Below the pieces are notes generated by a model that saw nothing but the letters and a program-made list of their open reading frames with translations, was not told where the DNA came from and made no database searches. The position numbers and the translations under genes are program-made. Of a DNA stretch of 64,000 bases, positions 1 through 9,650 are shown one piece after another. Each line of letters begins with the position of its first letter. The first letter of the stretch is position 1. The DNA is taken from assembly GCA_047967505.1 (NCBI GenBank), contig CM106539.1; one strand, given 5' to 3'. Source of the DNA: Dipteris shenzhenensis. Lineage: Eukaryota; Polypodiophyta; Polypodiopsida; Gleicheniales.

Positions 1-1100
1 TTCTTAAGGGGGAGGGAATGTTACGTCGGGTCTAGGGGGAAATCCTAGGCCTAGGCAATTAATGGAAAGGTGCATTAGTTGAACCTAAAGAGGGGTTTAA
101 TGGTAAGGTCCACTTGGACACATGGCACCATGAGGGTTGGCCACTTGGGAGGTATTGAGCAAGGGGGAGGATTCTAGAAAGAGAGCTCCACATGGTAAGT
201 AGGGGGATGGAACTTGATAGAGCGTTCATGGAAGCAAGAGGGAGCTCACGGGAGTCCGCAGTTGGTCGGAAAATGAGGAAAAAGCCCTCGAGTTAGAAGA
301 GGCCGTAACACTGCTCACCCACCACGAGGCTTAACCATATATGATTACTATGAGTGCAGTAAAAATTACCAGTCACCGGGCTTGCATGCTCAGTATAGTA
401 CTAGAGTGCATGGTAATGAGTGATTAGAGGTGATTAGGTTTCATGATTTAATTTGTGGGAATTATTTCCCTGTGGTTGTGGCTCTCATTAGCCACGTCTA
501 TCATGGGGCTAAGATTCCACCGGGCTAGCAGTTAATTTACTAACCACCACAGTGTCCTACTCACCCACCACACCAAGCATTTGCTTCATGATTAGCAACC
601 CATCTAGGGTGGCGCCTAAGATTCCACCGCGGTGGCCAGTAATTAATATGGATGGAATCCCGGGCTCCAGCCACCACAATAGCTTGAACTTTATAATAGA
701 GTTCATGGTGGTAATGAGTGATTAGAGGTGATTAGGCTTCATGATTTACTTTTTGGTAATTACTATCCAGTGGTGTGGTGGCTATCAGCCACATTTGTCG
801 TGGCTAAGGTCCACTAGGCTGGCACTTAATTACTAGCCACCGTAGTGGCTTGCTCACCCACCACCAAGCGTTTGCTTCATGATTACCATCCCATCTGGGG
901 TGGTGTCTAAGATTCCACCACAGTGGTCTACAATTACTATGGATGGAACCATGGGTTCTAGCCACCACGGTGGCTCAAACTTTATAATATATAATATCGG
1001 AGGCATTTGGCATTCTACTACGTTGCTCTCATCTGCCCCTGCTCTGCTACTTTGCTCCACACCCCTCCTCTAGCTCTTTTTCTCCCTTGCTCTACTTTAC
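1..1100 (+). mobile_element. 3' end of a Ty3/gypsy-type element: polypurine tract and start of its 3' LTR
   Basis: A purine run (AAGGGGGAGGGA, about 6-17) is followed immediately by TGTTACGTCGGG (LTR start at 19). This is the usual polypurine tract and TG-start arrangement of plant Ty3/gypsy 3' ends, so the coding part should lie left of the window. An AT-rich TATA-like stretch (TTTATAATATATAATA) at about 981-996 would suit the LTR promoter. The right end of the LTR is not clear because no partner LTR is visible; 1100 is a guess. What is seen is the PPT-TG junction; the family assignment is inference. Confidence 0.55.
412..1005 (+). repeat. 298-bp tandem duplication inside the LTR
   Basis: The segment starting GGTAATGAGTGATTAGAGG at 412 recurs at 710, an offset of 298 bp. 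Both copies continue through matching blocks (CACCCACCAC, TTTGCTTCATGATTA, AAGATTCCACC). A more diverged partial copy precedes them (about 310-411). The copies differ by many substitutions and small indels, so the duplication is old. Confidence 0.7.
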
Positions 1101-1810
1101 TCCATGCCTACTACCACCCCCCCTTGATGCACTATGATCCCAATGTTATCTGCCTAAGGTGATTACGTTGCACTCACCTGGCGTAGAAATGCTGGCACTA
1201 GTGGAGACCCTTCGTTCCCACAATCGATCCCCCCATATCTGCATGTCACCACCTTAGATGACATGCTCACCTATGGCCTCTTTATGGCTGTGCTGTATGG
1301 GTTCCCCCTAAACATCGATGAAGGCCTTAGTATTTTCATAGCAGAGTATTCTCGACTTGTTGGGGGGGCCGTAATCTGAGTCTTGGAAATGTCCATGGTC
1401 TTCGGCCTTGTCTCCTCCATTGGCTCCCTAAAAAATTTTAATGCAACAAGCTAGGCAGGTAGAAATACTGAGTTGTACAAATTCCCTCTTACTCAGACGA
1501 GATGCATAACTACTCACAACAATGGTTGGATGTAATATTTTGGCCTCTAAGCCTCTCAACAATCTTTTGGGTCACTGGATTTAAGGTTTTTGTCTCTAAG
1601 GCTCTCAGCAATTGTTGAGTTTTTATTACATTTATGTAATATCTCAATTTGAGGCTCCCAGTGTGCATTATTGTTAACTTTTATATTTTGAATGGTTATG
1701 GTCACTAGCTATAATCTTTTGGCCTTTAAGGCTCTTAGCAATTGTCGATGAACTTTTATAAATGTGGTTGCACGGAGATACATCTAGAAAAATACAATTA
1801 AACTTTCAAA
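1101..1810. other. Non-coding stretch with a thrice-repeated motif
   Basis: No supported gene. A motif close to TTGGCCTYTAAGGCTCTYAG is repeated near 1537, 1588 and 1717, so this may be part of an LTR or of another degenerate repeat. The rest shows nothing recognisable. Confidence 0.35.
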
Positions 1811-1970
1811 AAATGCAATTGACGATATGGCCCTTGAGGGGTCCCCTCTAGGGACAAGGGCCATATCAACATTATACAATATCAAGGATGCCACTGGATA
1901 GATATGGCATGTCGATATGGTCATTGGACCTAAAGGGGACCCCTCAAGGGCCATATCATAAATTGCATTT
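1811..1970. mobile_element. 160-bp MITE-like inverted-repeat element
   Basis: The left end (AAATGCAATTGACGATATGG, then CCCTTGAGGGGTCCCCT) is matched in reverse complement by the right end at about 1930-1970. The arms are about 41 bp with three or so mismatches. There is no coding capacity. The flanking bases give no clean target duplication, so the superfamily cannot be named. It may be a MITE or a foldback repeat. Confidence 0.65.
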
Positions 1971-2129
1971 TGCTTGGTTGCACAAGGAAATACATTTTCC
2001 TTAGTACACAAATATATAACTCCAAGAACCAGCGGGGTGGCTGTCATCGATCTCCTTCTGTTTGCCAGCATGCTAGTCATCATAAACCTCCTCCTATAAT
2101 ACATAAACATAGGTAACAGAGCTATAACT

Positions 2130-2640
2130 CCAAGAACCAGAGCAGTGGTCGAATCTTGAATTCTGGGAAATGACAAGTCTTTAGGCCAGAGATTGTGCAG
2201 AGGCAATGTTCAGAATGATAGATTGTGTCTCATTATTATGCCAAAAAACCAGCACAGTGGTCTCTCCAAACCAACCTATGATTTGCATGGTCGCACTACC
2301 CAGTGGTAGGTGGCAAAGTTGCATTAAAAGGCTGCATGATGATAGGTGGTTAGGCCAGAGACTGCGCTGTAGTGGTGGTGTTCAGAATGATAGATTGCAT
2401 CTCATTATAATGCCAAGAACCAATGCGGTGGTCTCTCCAATTTAATGATCTGCATGGGCGCGGTGCTCGATGACAAATGGCAAAGTTGCAGCAAAGGGCT
2501 GCATTATGATAGGTGGTCACGCTAGAGACTGCTGGGCTGCATGAAGTAGTGCAGAGATGCATGATGTAGTGTAGAGCTATCATGTGTCAAGCTTTGTAGT
2601 ATTTAGAATAAATAGATTGCATCTCATTATTACACCAATG
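2130..2640 (+). repeat. Tandem repeat, unit about 172 bp, roughly 2.5 copies
   Basis: CAGAATGATAGATTG at 2211 recurs at 2383, followed by shared blocks (TCTCATTAT, CCAAGAACCA, GTGGTCTCTCCAA, GGCAAAGTTGCA, TGATAGGTGGT). Partial copies lie on both sides. Substitutions and small indels show an old duplication. No gene is evident. Confidence 0.65.
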
Positions 2641-4157
2641 CAGCATCCATGAAGTTGGGAAAATTTTGGGCGAGAGTGTGGGTTTGCATAAAATTCAAAA
2701 TTTCACCCAGGAGCACATCACATTGTGGCCCTAAAATGTCCCCAAAAATAGTTCCATGATTGGCTATACCCAAGAAAACATTGACCCAATTGTACATGGC
2801 TCCTTATTGTATGTGACTTTCGGAGATCTTCTTAAGAGTTTTCATCTATTAGCATGCCAACGACACTATTTTGGTCACTTGGCATGTTGATACAATGCTT
2901 CTAGCTCTTTGTTCCTCTTCTGTGCTTTTTTGCAACCCATTGTGGCTTCATGACTGCTCTTTTTGCCTTCCACATTTCTCTTTGGTGTGTTGCACTTGGC
3001 TTATACTTTCTATCGGTGGTCCTTTACTTATATATATTTAATGTCCAGTTATCTACCTTTACATACTTCTATATATATTATACACTTACTGATATATATA
3101 TATTCTTGGTAGGGCATTGGTTTTTAAATTTATTACATATCCTTTAGTGGATTACCTTATATATATATATATATATGACTATATCCTTTAGACACACATA
3201 TATATATACATAAATATATATGTATATACTTTTACTATTTCTTTTAATGGATTGTTTTTCTGCAGATCTACAAATTTATGTATTTATTTTCTTATGTTTT
3301 CTTGTTCTTTTTTTAAAAGGCATTGCATTCCAATGAATTGTTTCACTATATATTTTTTAGGTCATGTATATGTTGTGTGGCCTTTATTTATGGCCTTATG
3401 GGTACTTTCATAACTTTTATTTATGGCGTTATGGGTACTTTAATAACTTTTTAATATAGTTTTACTTAGTTCTGCTTTGCAGTAGGTTAAGAAAAAGATT
3501 TTTTACTTTGTGTATCCTTTCAAGAATGCTTTCAACCTATTTTAGTCCTTCGTACTAGTTGCGAGGTCTATTGATATTAAGCAACCCTACTTTTCCAAGT
3601 TTTCTCTAAGTCTTCTCTTAGGCTATAATCTCTGATTTATTACATTTTTAAAAACCCTTCTTTGGCAACCCCGTCTTTTTTAACTCCTTTAATAGAGTTA
3701 AATATTTACTTTTGATAAAGTAGATCTTGGTTTAGCTCTCAACAAATTTCTTAAAGTAAGTTGCTTGTCATAATTTTGTTTACAAGCTTTGGTTCACTAG
3801 TTCATATTAGCATGGGCTTTGAAAAAATTACTAAGTGTCTCCCTAAAACATTGGTTGTACAAGCTAATATAAGATTTTGTTAATGAGCATGCCTTTTTAA
3901 AAATTTTAATGCTTTTCTTTGTAGACTACTTGGGTGTGAAATTCCCTCCATTTTCAAAAATATAAATTCTCAAACAAGGGTGTGGACTACCCCCCTTTTT
4001 TGATCGTTTCTTTTTAACTTTGCGTACTAGGGTGCGGACTACTCCCCTAAGATGTTTTGCTTCACTCCTTCACCTAGACTTTCGGGGATTTGTCTTTTTT
4101 GTACCTTTTTTCTCACAAGGGTGTGGACTACCTCCCTCTTTTAATTGAAATCTTTTT
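2641..4157. other. AT-rich spacer with TA microsatellites and a repeated GGGTGTGGACTACC motif
   Basis: No supported gene. It holds (TA)n runs around 3040-3230 and several copies of a motif close to GGGTGTGGACTACCCCC (about 3967, 4028, 4118). The same motif family occurs at 25709-25890, to the right of the nested elements. This suggests that both flanks derive from one repeat family, possibly a long LTR. Confidence 0.4.
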
Positions 4158-4643
4158 ATGCAACCTCTTGTCAGTAAACCTTATTTGATTATGTTGATAA
4201 TGAATTTGATAGGAAACTCTAGTGATAACACATGCAAATGCCGTAGGACTTCTAGTTGTCCGCAATCACAGACCCTTCCAAAATGGCCATTATTTATCAA
4301 AACATGGAGGATGCATGCAGTGAAATGGAAACTATTTGACAAGAGAAAAGAACTAGAATGTTCTATCCTCGAAAAGAAAATTCCAAGAAATGATATATTA
4401 CTTATGGCATATGTGTTTTTTGGTATACATTTAGAATCTCTCTGTAGTTCTTTGTCTTTGGTATATGTGATAACAAGCTGGGGAACACAAGCATTACCTA
4501 CCTTTCTACATGATGTTCTAATGAATGGTTTTCTGTGGATGGTGACAAGTAATTGGACCCTATCCGAGGAACCTGGAACTCTAGAAAGATTTGGTACTTT
4601 ATGCTATTCTTGTATTACTGTCTCAAATACTTGTGGCATGTAA
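4158..4643 (+). CDS. Open frame of 161 codons, coding status doubtful
   Basis: This is the longest open frame in the left spacer. The translation has no motif I recognise, and no clear signal peptide or zinc finger. Within it, near 4470-4505, lies the sequence TGATAACAAGCTGGGGAACA. This resembles the primer-binding site of plant gypsy elements and has a counterpart at about 25965, so the frame may simply cross an element leader. Chance openness is the most likely explanation; it is listed because it is the only sizeable frame here. Confidence 0.15.
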   Translation: MQPLVSKPYLIMLIMNLIGNSSDNTCKCRRTSSCPQSQTLPKWPLFIKTWRMHAVKWKLFDKRKELECSILEKKIPRNDILLMAYVFFGIHLESLCSSLSLVYVITSWGTQALPTFLHDVLMNGFLWMVTSNWTLSEEPGTLERFGTLCYSCITVSNTCGM

Positions 4644-5190
4644 ACATATAAATATATGGCATATAAGCATATAAGCACTTAAACATATAACATGTAAGCA
4701 TGTAAACATATAACATATAAACATATAGACATATAACATGTAAACATATGGGCATTCGAAGATATGGACATATGGGCATATAAACATATAACATATAACA
4801 TATAGCATATAACATGTAAGCATATAAACATAAAAACATATAAAAATATAATAGATAAACATATAGCATATAGCATATAGCATATAACATATAAAAATAT
4901 AAACATATAACACAAACATATAGACATATAACATGTAAAAATATAAACATTTGGAATATAAACATACAAACATAGAAACATATGGACATATGGACATATG
5001 GACATATAGACATATGGGCATATAAATATATGGACATATAAACTATCACATATGGCATATAAACATATAAGTATATAAGCATATAAACATATAAACATAT
5101 AACATATAAACATATAGCATATAAACATATAAACATTTACTCATAAACATATGGCATATAAACATATGAACATATGAACATATAGATGTT
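4630..5190. repeat. AT-rich minisatellite built from ACATATAAACATATGGCAT-like units
   Basis: About 560 bp consist almost entirely of short variants of ACATATAA, ACATATAG and ACATATGG arranged in irregular higher-order units of roughly 7-20 bp. On the minus strand several frames stay open because the unit lacks stops; these translate into Tyr/Ile/Cys/Met-rich repeats and are not genes. Confidence 0.85.
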
Positions 5191-5279
5191 TGGAACCTTT
5201 CTTGATCTAAACTGTTCATTGTTGAATACTTACAATTCAACATTTGTTTCCTCCTTTTTCTTGGTTCTGTACATAAATC
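5191..5279. other. Left flank of the copia element
   Basis: Short unique sequence ending in AAATC (5275-5279). This matches GAATC (8814-8818) on the far side of the copia element with one mismatch and is the probable 5-bp target duplication. Confidence 0.45.
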
Positions 5280-5438
5280 TATGGGGGTTAAAGGTCAATG
5301 TGCCTTTACCCTAGTTATGTACAATACTCAAACACATATATAAATGAATGAAAAAGAAGATTAGGGTGTTTTGCACCCACCAAAAACTTGTGTGGCTCTC
5401 TATTTCTCTCTCTCCCTCTTCCGTTGAGAGCACTCTCA
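5280..5438 (+). repeat. 5' LTR of the copia element
   Basis: Matches 8645-8813. It begins TATGGGGGTTAAAGG where the 3' copy has TGTGGGGGTTAAAGG, so the canonical TG has probably mutated to TA. It ends CACTCTCA. A TATATAAAT box lies at 5337-5345 (8702-8710 in the 3' copy). At about 160 bp it is short even for copia. Confidence 0.85.
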
Positions 5439-5440
5439 AC

Positions 5441-5452
5441 TGGTATCAGAAC
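5441..5452 (+). promoter_or_regulatory. Primer-binding site, initiator tRNA-Met type
   Basis: TGGTATCAGAAC lies 2 bp after the LTR end. It is one base off the classical plant copia PBS (TGGTATCAGAGC), which pairs with the 3' end of initiator tRNA-Met. Confidence 0.9.
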
Positions 5453-6862
5453 CTGGGTGATCTAGCTGAGTGTGCATGAATGCCTAGAAGCTCAACAGCT
5501 CTGTGGGAAGCTTTATGGGTGACTTTACTTGCATTTGAGTGCACAGAGACCTTGAAGGAACCTTTCAAAAAGTAACTTTGGTTTTACGAAGTGGTTTTGA
5601 GAGCCTATTAAGTGTTTTCGAAGAAAAACTTGTTTTTTTAGCTTTTCCCTATTCCATTCGATGACAGAGACTCCGTATTGACTTGTAGAGGCAATCTTTG
5701 CTTGATTTTGGTGTCCATTTCACTTCAAGAGCTTGGAAACACCTTCATTCTTGAATTTGGGATATTTCGTTGGATTTCTAACTCAATGTGTCAGTTTTAA
5801 CGTTTTTCTACCCAAGTGTTGGAACTCAAGTTTGGAGCAACCATTTGTAGACCTGTTAGTTCTAGTGGACTCAAGAGGTCCTAAAACTTCTATGTTGCTC
5901 ATCATTTGCACTCCGGTGGAGTTTACAAACAATTCAATTTCCAAAAACGTTTTTTAGTCTGTGTGTTGGACCCAGTGATTGGGACCATGGTTTCCAAAAT
6001 CGTATGTCCCATTGCATTATAGACGCCTAAAAACCCCTCCATGTCAGTTCTTGCACGATTTGATGGAGTATTTTCAGAGTTATAGATCTCTGTGTATTTG
6101 ATTTCGTCTCTCTGTTATGCATTTTTCATTCTAAGGTTTTGAAAACTTAGATTTATGCCACATGGTAGTGGATAAGTGTTGACTCCCATTTCTCACTCAT
6201 CGGTTGGGATTTTGGAGTTCCAGTAGAAAGGAGATATTTGCAAATTGTCTTGTTGAGTCCGATTATGCAATGGCACCCATGATTTGAGGCATCTTAGGTT
6301 CTATTTTTAGTAGCGGTCATTGTCGTGGGACCATGATTTCTTGAGCATACCTTATGCAAATCACTCTAGTTGTAGTTTGAATCATGTGCGCTCATTTGTG
6401 GTGTGCATTGGGTTGCAGTGGATGAATTATAGGCCATTTGGATGCATTGCGATCCTTATTGGATGTGCTAATAGGCCTAGATTTCCTTATGGGATGCTAT
6501 TTTGTATGGATGCTATTTTATGTTGAGGGACAACCATTTAACACATTACAGGTGATGCACTGATAGTGTTATGCTCTCTTGGATGAGATATTGTTGATGC
6601 ATAAGCCCATGGATGGTGTTTATGCTTGAGCCATTTGGCACTTATTGGCATTTTGGATTGCCATTGTAGTTGGCATTTTCTTTTGGGCTAGATTTACTCA
6701 TATGGATGCATAGTACATGCACATGAGTCAGCTGTATCTTTTGATGCTTTGAGCTTTGGTGATATTTCACTCTATCGTGGTATACACATTTGGGTGCACC
6801 TGGTATTTGGTGTGATTCTCTCTTGCAGGTACTAGCATTTGGGATTTTGCTTCATTTGCATC
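5453..6862 (+). other. Untranslated leader of the copia element
   Basis: About 1.4 kb between PBS and gag with no convincing coding sequence. Small open frames at 5733 and 6320 show no known motif. A long leader is common in plant copia elements. Confidence 0.5.
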
Positions 6863-7714
6863 ATGACATCCTCTTCCATGTCTGAAAAGGAGGTTTTCAG
6901 CATTAAAAAGATTGATGGGACAAACTTTTCTTTGTGGAAAGAACAGATAAGGGATGTGCTTATTCAAAAGAAGCATATAAAACCCTTGCAAGGGATTGCA
7001 GCTAAGCCTGCAGCTATGTCCACAGATGAATGGAATGAGTTGGATGCATTGGCAAAGTCTACCATTAGACTTCATCTTGGGGAGACAGTTTATTTCACAG
7101 TAGTCACTGAAAAGACTATGGAAGCCTTATGGAAAAAGTTGTGTGCTACATATGAGAAAGAGACTGCCTCAAACAAAGTCTATCTCATGAAGAGATTGTT
7201 TGAGCTGCACATAAAGGAGGGAGTATCCATAGCTTTGCACTTGAATGAATTTAATATCATTTTCAATCAGATTCAAGCTCAAAAGCTGAATTTTGATGCG
7301 GAAATGAGGACAATATTTCTCTTATGCTCATTACCATCCTCATCAGATACTTTCTATACTACTATCAGTAACTCTGCACTTGGTGGAGTATTGAACTTTG
7401 ATGATGTGGTTGGTAGCTTGTTGGCCAAGGAGATTAGACGGAAGTCAATGGAAGGCAACAAGCAGGATGCAGCCTTAAATGTGCAAAGGGGTAGATCACA
7501 ATTCAGGGGGAAGTTTCAAGAAAGAGGAAAGTCTCGTAGCAAGTCTAGGGCACGAAACATTGAGTGTCACTATTGTGGCAAGAAGGGCCACATGAAAAAG
7601 GATTGCTACAAGCTTAAAAGAGAGCAAAAGTTGGGGTGCAAATCAAGAGGAAGAGAGTCCAAGGGAGGACAAAGGAAAAGTGAAGATCAAGGAGATCAAT
7701 GCAGTCACACATGA
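6863..7714 (+). CDS. Copia Gag with zinc knuckle
   Basis: Gag is the capsid and nucleocapsid precursor that packages element RNA. The protein starts MTSSSMSEKEVFSIKKIDG and carries the signature FSLWKEQIRDVL, the retrotransposon Gag (UBN2-type) core, and a CCHC knuckle CHYCGKKGHMKKDC encoded at about 7565-7606. I chose the ATG at 6863 rather than an upstream in-frame one because copia Gag proteins usually begin just before this motif. In intact copia elements gag and pol are one frame. Here gag ends in a stop at 7712-7714 while protease continues in another frame, so there is a one-base indel near 7665-7690. Confidence 0.8.
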   Translation: MTSSSMSEKEVFSIKKIDGTNFSLWKEQIRDVLIQKKHIKPLQGIAAKPAAMSTDEWNELDALAKSTIRLHLGETVYFTVVTEKTMEALWKKLCATYEKETASNKVYLMKRLFELHIKEGVSIALHLNEFNIIFNQIQAQKLNFDAEMRTIFLLCSLPSSSDTFYTTISNSALGGVLNFDDVVGSLLAKEIRRKSMEGNKQDAALNVQRGRSQFRGKFQERGKSRSKSRARNIECHYCGKKGHMKKDCYKLKREQKLGCKSRGRESKGGQRKSEDQGDQCSHT

Positions 7715-7923
7715 TAGTGACAATGACATTCTCTTCATGTCTAGTTTATCTGCAGAGTTGCTTACCACTTCAGATGATGCATATTCCCAGGATTGGATTT
7801 TGGATTTTGGTGCTTCATTCCATGTTACTCCCCATAGGGAATGGTTCTCCACTTATGATAGTGGAAAGGCAGGTCGTGTGCATCTTGGAAATGACTATGC
7901 ATGTGACATAGTGGGCCATGATG
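7680..7923 (+). pseudogene. Copia protease remnant with mutated active site
   Basis: The frame reads DWILDFGASFHVTPHREWF. This is the start of the copia aspartic protease, which normally has D-S-G at the active site. Here the codon at 7806-7808 is TTT (Phe) in place of Ser, a C-to-T change, so activity should be lost. Coding sequence typical of the protease N-terminus continues to about 7920, where it joins directly to the end of RT. It lies one frame away from gag. Confidence 0.8.
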
Positions 7924-8600
7924 GCCAAGGTTCCTTATGCATCAACGGTTGGGAGTCTTATGTATGCTATGATAGCTACTAGACCAAACATTGCATTTGC
8001 AGTGGGAATTGTTAGCCGGTATATGGCTAATCTAGGAAAGAGGCATTAGGAGGCAGTTAAGTGCATCATGAGGTACATGAAGGGTACCAAGGAGATGTGC
8101 ATCTGCTTTGGTAGAGGAGACATGCGTGTACTTGGGTACACAGATTCAGACTATGCAGGGCATGTGGATAGTAGGAGATCCACTTTTGGTTATGTGTTCA
8201 CCTTTGCAGGTGGTGCAGTGTCGTGGATGTCTCGCTCATAGAAGTGCATTGCTTTGTCTACCATAGAGGCTAAGTATGTTGCAGCCACAGAGGGTTGCAA
8301 GGAGGCTAAATGGCTTGATCAACTAGTGGGAGATTCGGGGATTCATACAGGTGTACCGACATTGCATATAGTGATTCCATGAGTGCTATTCAACTAGCAC
8401 CTAGCACAGAATCTGGTTTTTCATGCAAAGACCAAACACATTGAGGTCAAGTACCATTTCATCAGGGAGGTACTTGAGGACAAGCGCATAGAGCTTGTCA
8501 AGGTTCATACAGATGATAACCCTGCAGATATGCTGACAAAGAGTCTACCTAGTCAGCAGTTTGAGTATTGCCGTGTATTAATGGGATTGGATAGTATGCT
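7924..8600 (+). pseudogene. Copia RT end plus RNase H, with stops
   Basis: The frame enters at the RT C-terminus (VGSLMYAMIATRPNIAFAVG) and runs into RNase H (LGYTDSDYAGHVDSRRST, then ALSTIEAKYVAATEG). It ends with the typical copia terminus EVKYHFIREVLED, then DDNPADMLTKSLP. It is broken by TAG at RH*EA and RS*KC, which are usually Trp and Gln positions, and by an indel with a short duplication near 8395-8410. RNase H would degrade the RNA template during reverse transcription; this copy is dead. Confidence 0.85.
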
Positions 8601-8644
8601 CATTGGTTCTCCCTTAAAGGCACATTATCCTTTAAGTGGGAGGT

Positions 8645-8813
8645 TGTGGGGGTTAAAGGTCATTGTGCCTTTACCCCGGTTATGTACAATACTCAAACAC
8701 ATATATAAATGAATGAAAAAGAAGATAAGGTGTTCTGCACCCACCAAAAACTTGTGTGGCTCTCTGTTTCTCTCTCTCCCTCTTCCGTTTTGCTTTCATT
8801 GAGAGCACTCTCA
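8645..8813 (+). repeat. 3' LTR of the copia element
   Basis: Starts TGTGGGGGTTAAAGG after the polypurine tract and ends CACTCTCA. It has the 10 bp that the 5' LTR lacks. The following GAATC is the probable target duplication. Confidence 0.85.
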
Positions 8814-8884
8814 GAATCTTGTTTTGGTCTCTACTACTATGGGTTCTCCTTGGTTAACACTCAGGTCCTTGCTCCCTTCTTCAT
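8814..8884. other. 71-bp spacer between the copia and gypsy elements
   Basis: Host or older repeat sequence. Its last 5 bp (TTCAT, 8880-8884) are the left target duplication of the gypsy element. Confidence 0.6.
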
Positions 8885-9002
8885 TGTTGTCTCTATGCCA
8901 ACATGGACTTAGGTAGAACAGAATGTGTGTGTAGAGTAGCGGCAAGGCTCTACTTGTACTTGCATAAGGCTAGAAATAATCCCTCTTAGAAATCCAACTT
9001 GC

Positions 9003-9290
9003 ATGTTCTACATGCAAGTTCTACGTAAGATTCCTACATGCAACTCCTACTATGAGTTCTACATGCAACTCCTACATGCGAGTTCTACATGCAACTCCTA
9101 TATGCGAGTTCTACATGCAAGTTCTACATGCAACTTCTATATGCAACTCCTACATGCGAGTTCTACATGCAACTCCTACATGCGAGTTCTACGTGCAACT
9201 CCTACATTCACTACATGCGAGTTCTACGTGCAACTCCTACATGCAACTTCTATATGCAAGTTCTACATGTAGAGAGAGAATGTCTTACAA
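9003..9290 (+). repeat. 13-bp minisatellite in the LTR U3
   Basis: About twenty tandem 13-mers alternate between GTTCTACATGCAA-like and CTCCTACATGCGA-like types. The array sits directly upstream of the TATA box at 9325. It appears again, longer, in the 3' LTR. Frames across it translate into repeats but are not genes. Confidence 0.92.
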
Positions 9291-9324
9291 TTTCTACATG
9301 CAGAGAGAGAAGCTCTCCAACTTG

Positions 9325-9332
9325 TATAAATA
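9325..9332 (+). promoter_or_regulatory. TATA box of the gypsy 5' LTR
   Basis: TATAAATA immediately downstream of the minisatellite, in a context conserved in the 3' LTR (23673-23680). Transcription should start some 25-35 bp downstream, separating U3 from R. Confidence 0.7.
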
Positions 9333-9485
9333 CCCCATTATGGAATGAAGCCACGCTTTTTGGGGCATTGTGTTGAGTTCTACTTTGGTATTCCAAGCAA
9401 TTGTCTCAAGTGTCCATGCTTCCTTGCACTCCACGTCCAAAAGCATGTCTTAACCTTGCAACTCCTCCTCCCCTCTCCTCCAACC

Positions 9486-9650
9486 TTGCAACCCATCCTC
9501 TCCATCTCCTTCTCCCTCCTCCTCCTCCCTTCTCCTCCTCCCTCTTCCTCCTCCTCCTGCCTCCTCCTCCTCCTCCTCCTCCTCCTCCCTCTTCCTTCCT
9601 TCTCCTCCTCCTCCACCTCCTCCCTCCTCTCTCTTCTTTCCCCCATGCTC
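9486..9650 (+). repeat. CTC/CCT-rich tract in the LTR
   Basis: Polypyrimidine low-complexity DNA, with an equivalent at about 23835-23980 in the other LTR. Open frames here on both strands are artefacts of composition. Confidence 0.85.

Larger units (their letters stand above)
5280..8813 (+). mobile_element. Internally deleted Ty1/copia retrotransposon
   Basis: A 3.5-kb element with short LTRs (5280-5438 and 8645-8813), a PBS at 5441, a long leader, gag, the start of protease, RNase H and a polypurine tract (AAGTGGGAGGT) ending at 8644. The end of protease, all of integrase and most of RT are missing; the join is at about 7918-7926. The LTRs are nearly identical apart from a 10-bp deletion (TGCTTTCATT present only in the 3' copy) and a few substitutions. 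The probable target duplication AAATC/GAATC has one mismatch. It cannot move by itself but keeps the cis-signals for mobilisation. Confidence 0.9.

Noticed and set aside
4615-5243. Four minus-strand proteins of 65-173 residues
   Set aside because: All are translations of the AT-rich minisatellite in different frames.
9003-9290. Array of short regular repeats that could suggest a CRISPR-like locus
   Set aside because: Units are contiguous 13-mers without spacers, lie in an LTR, and occur in both LTRs of a plant retrotransposon.
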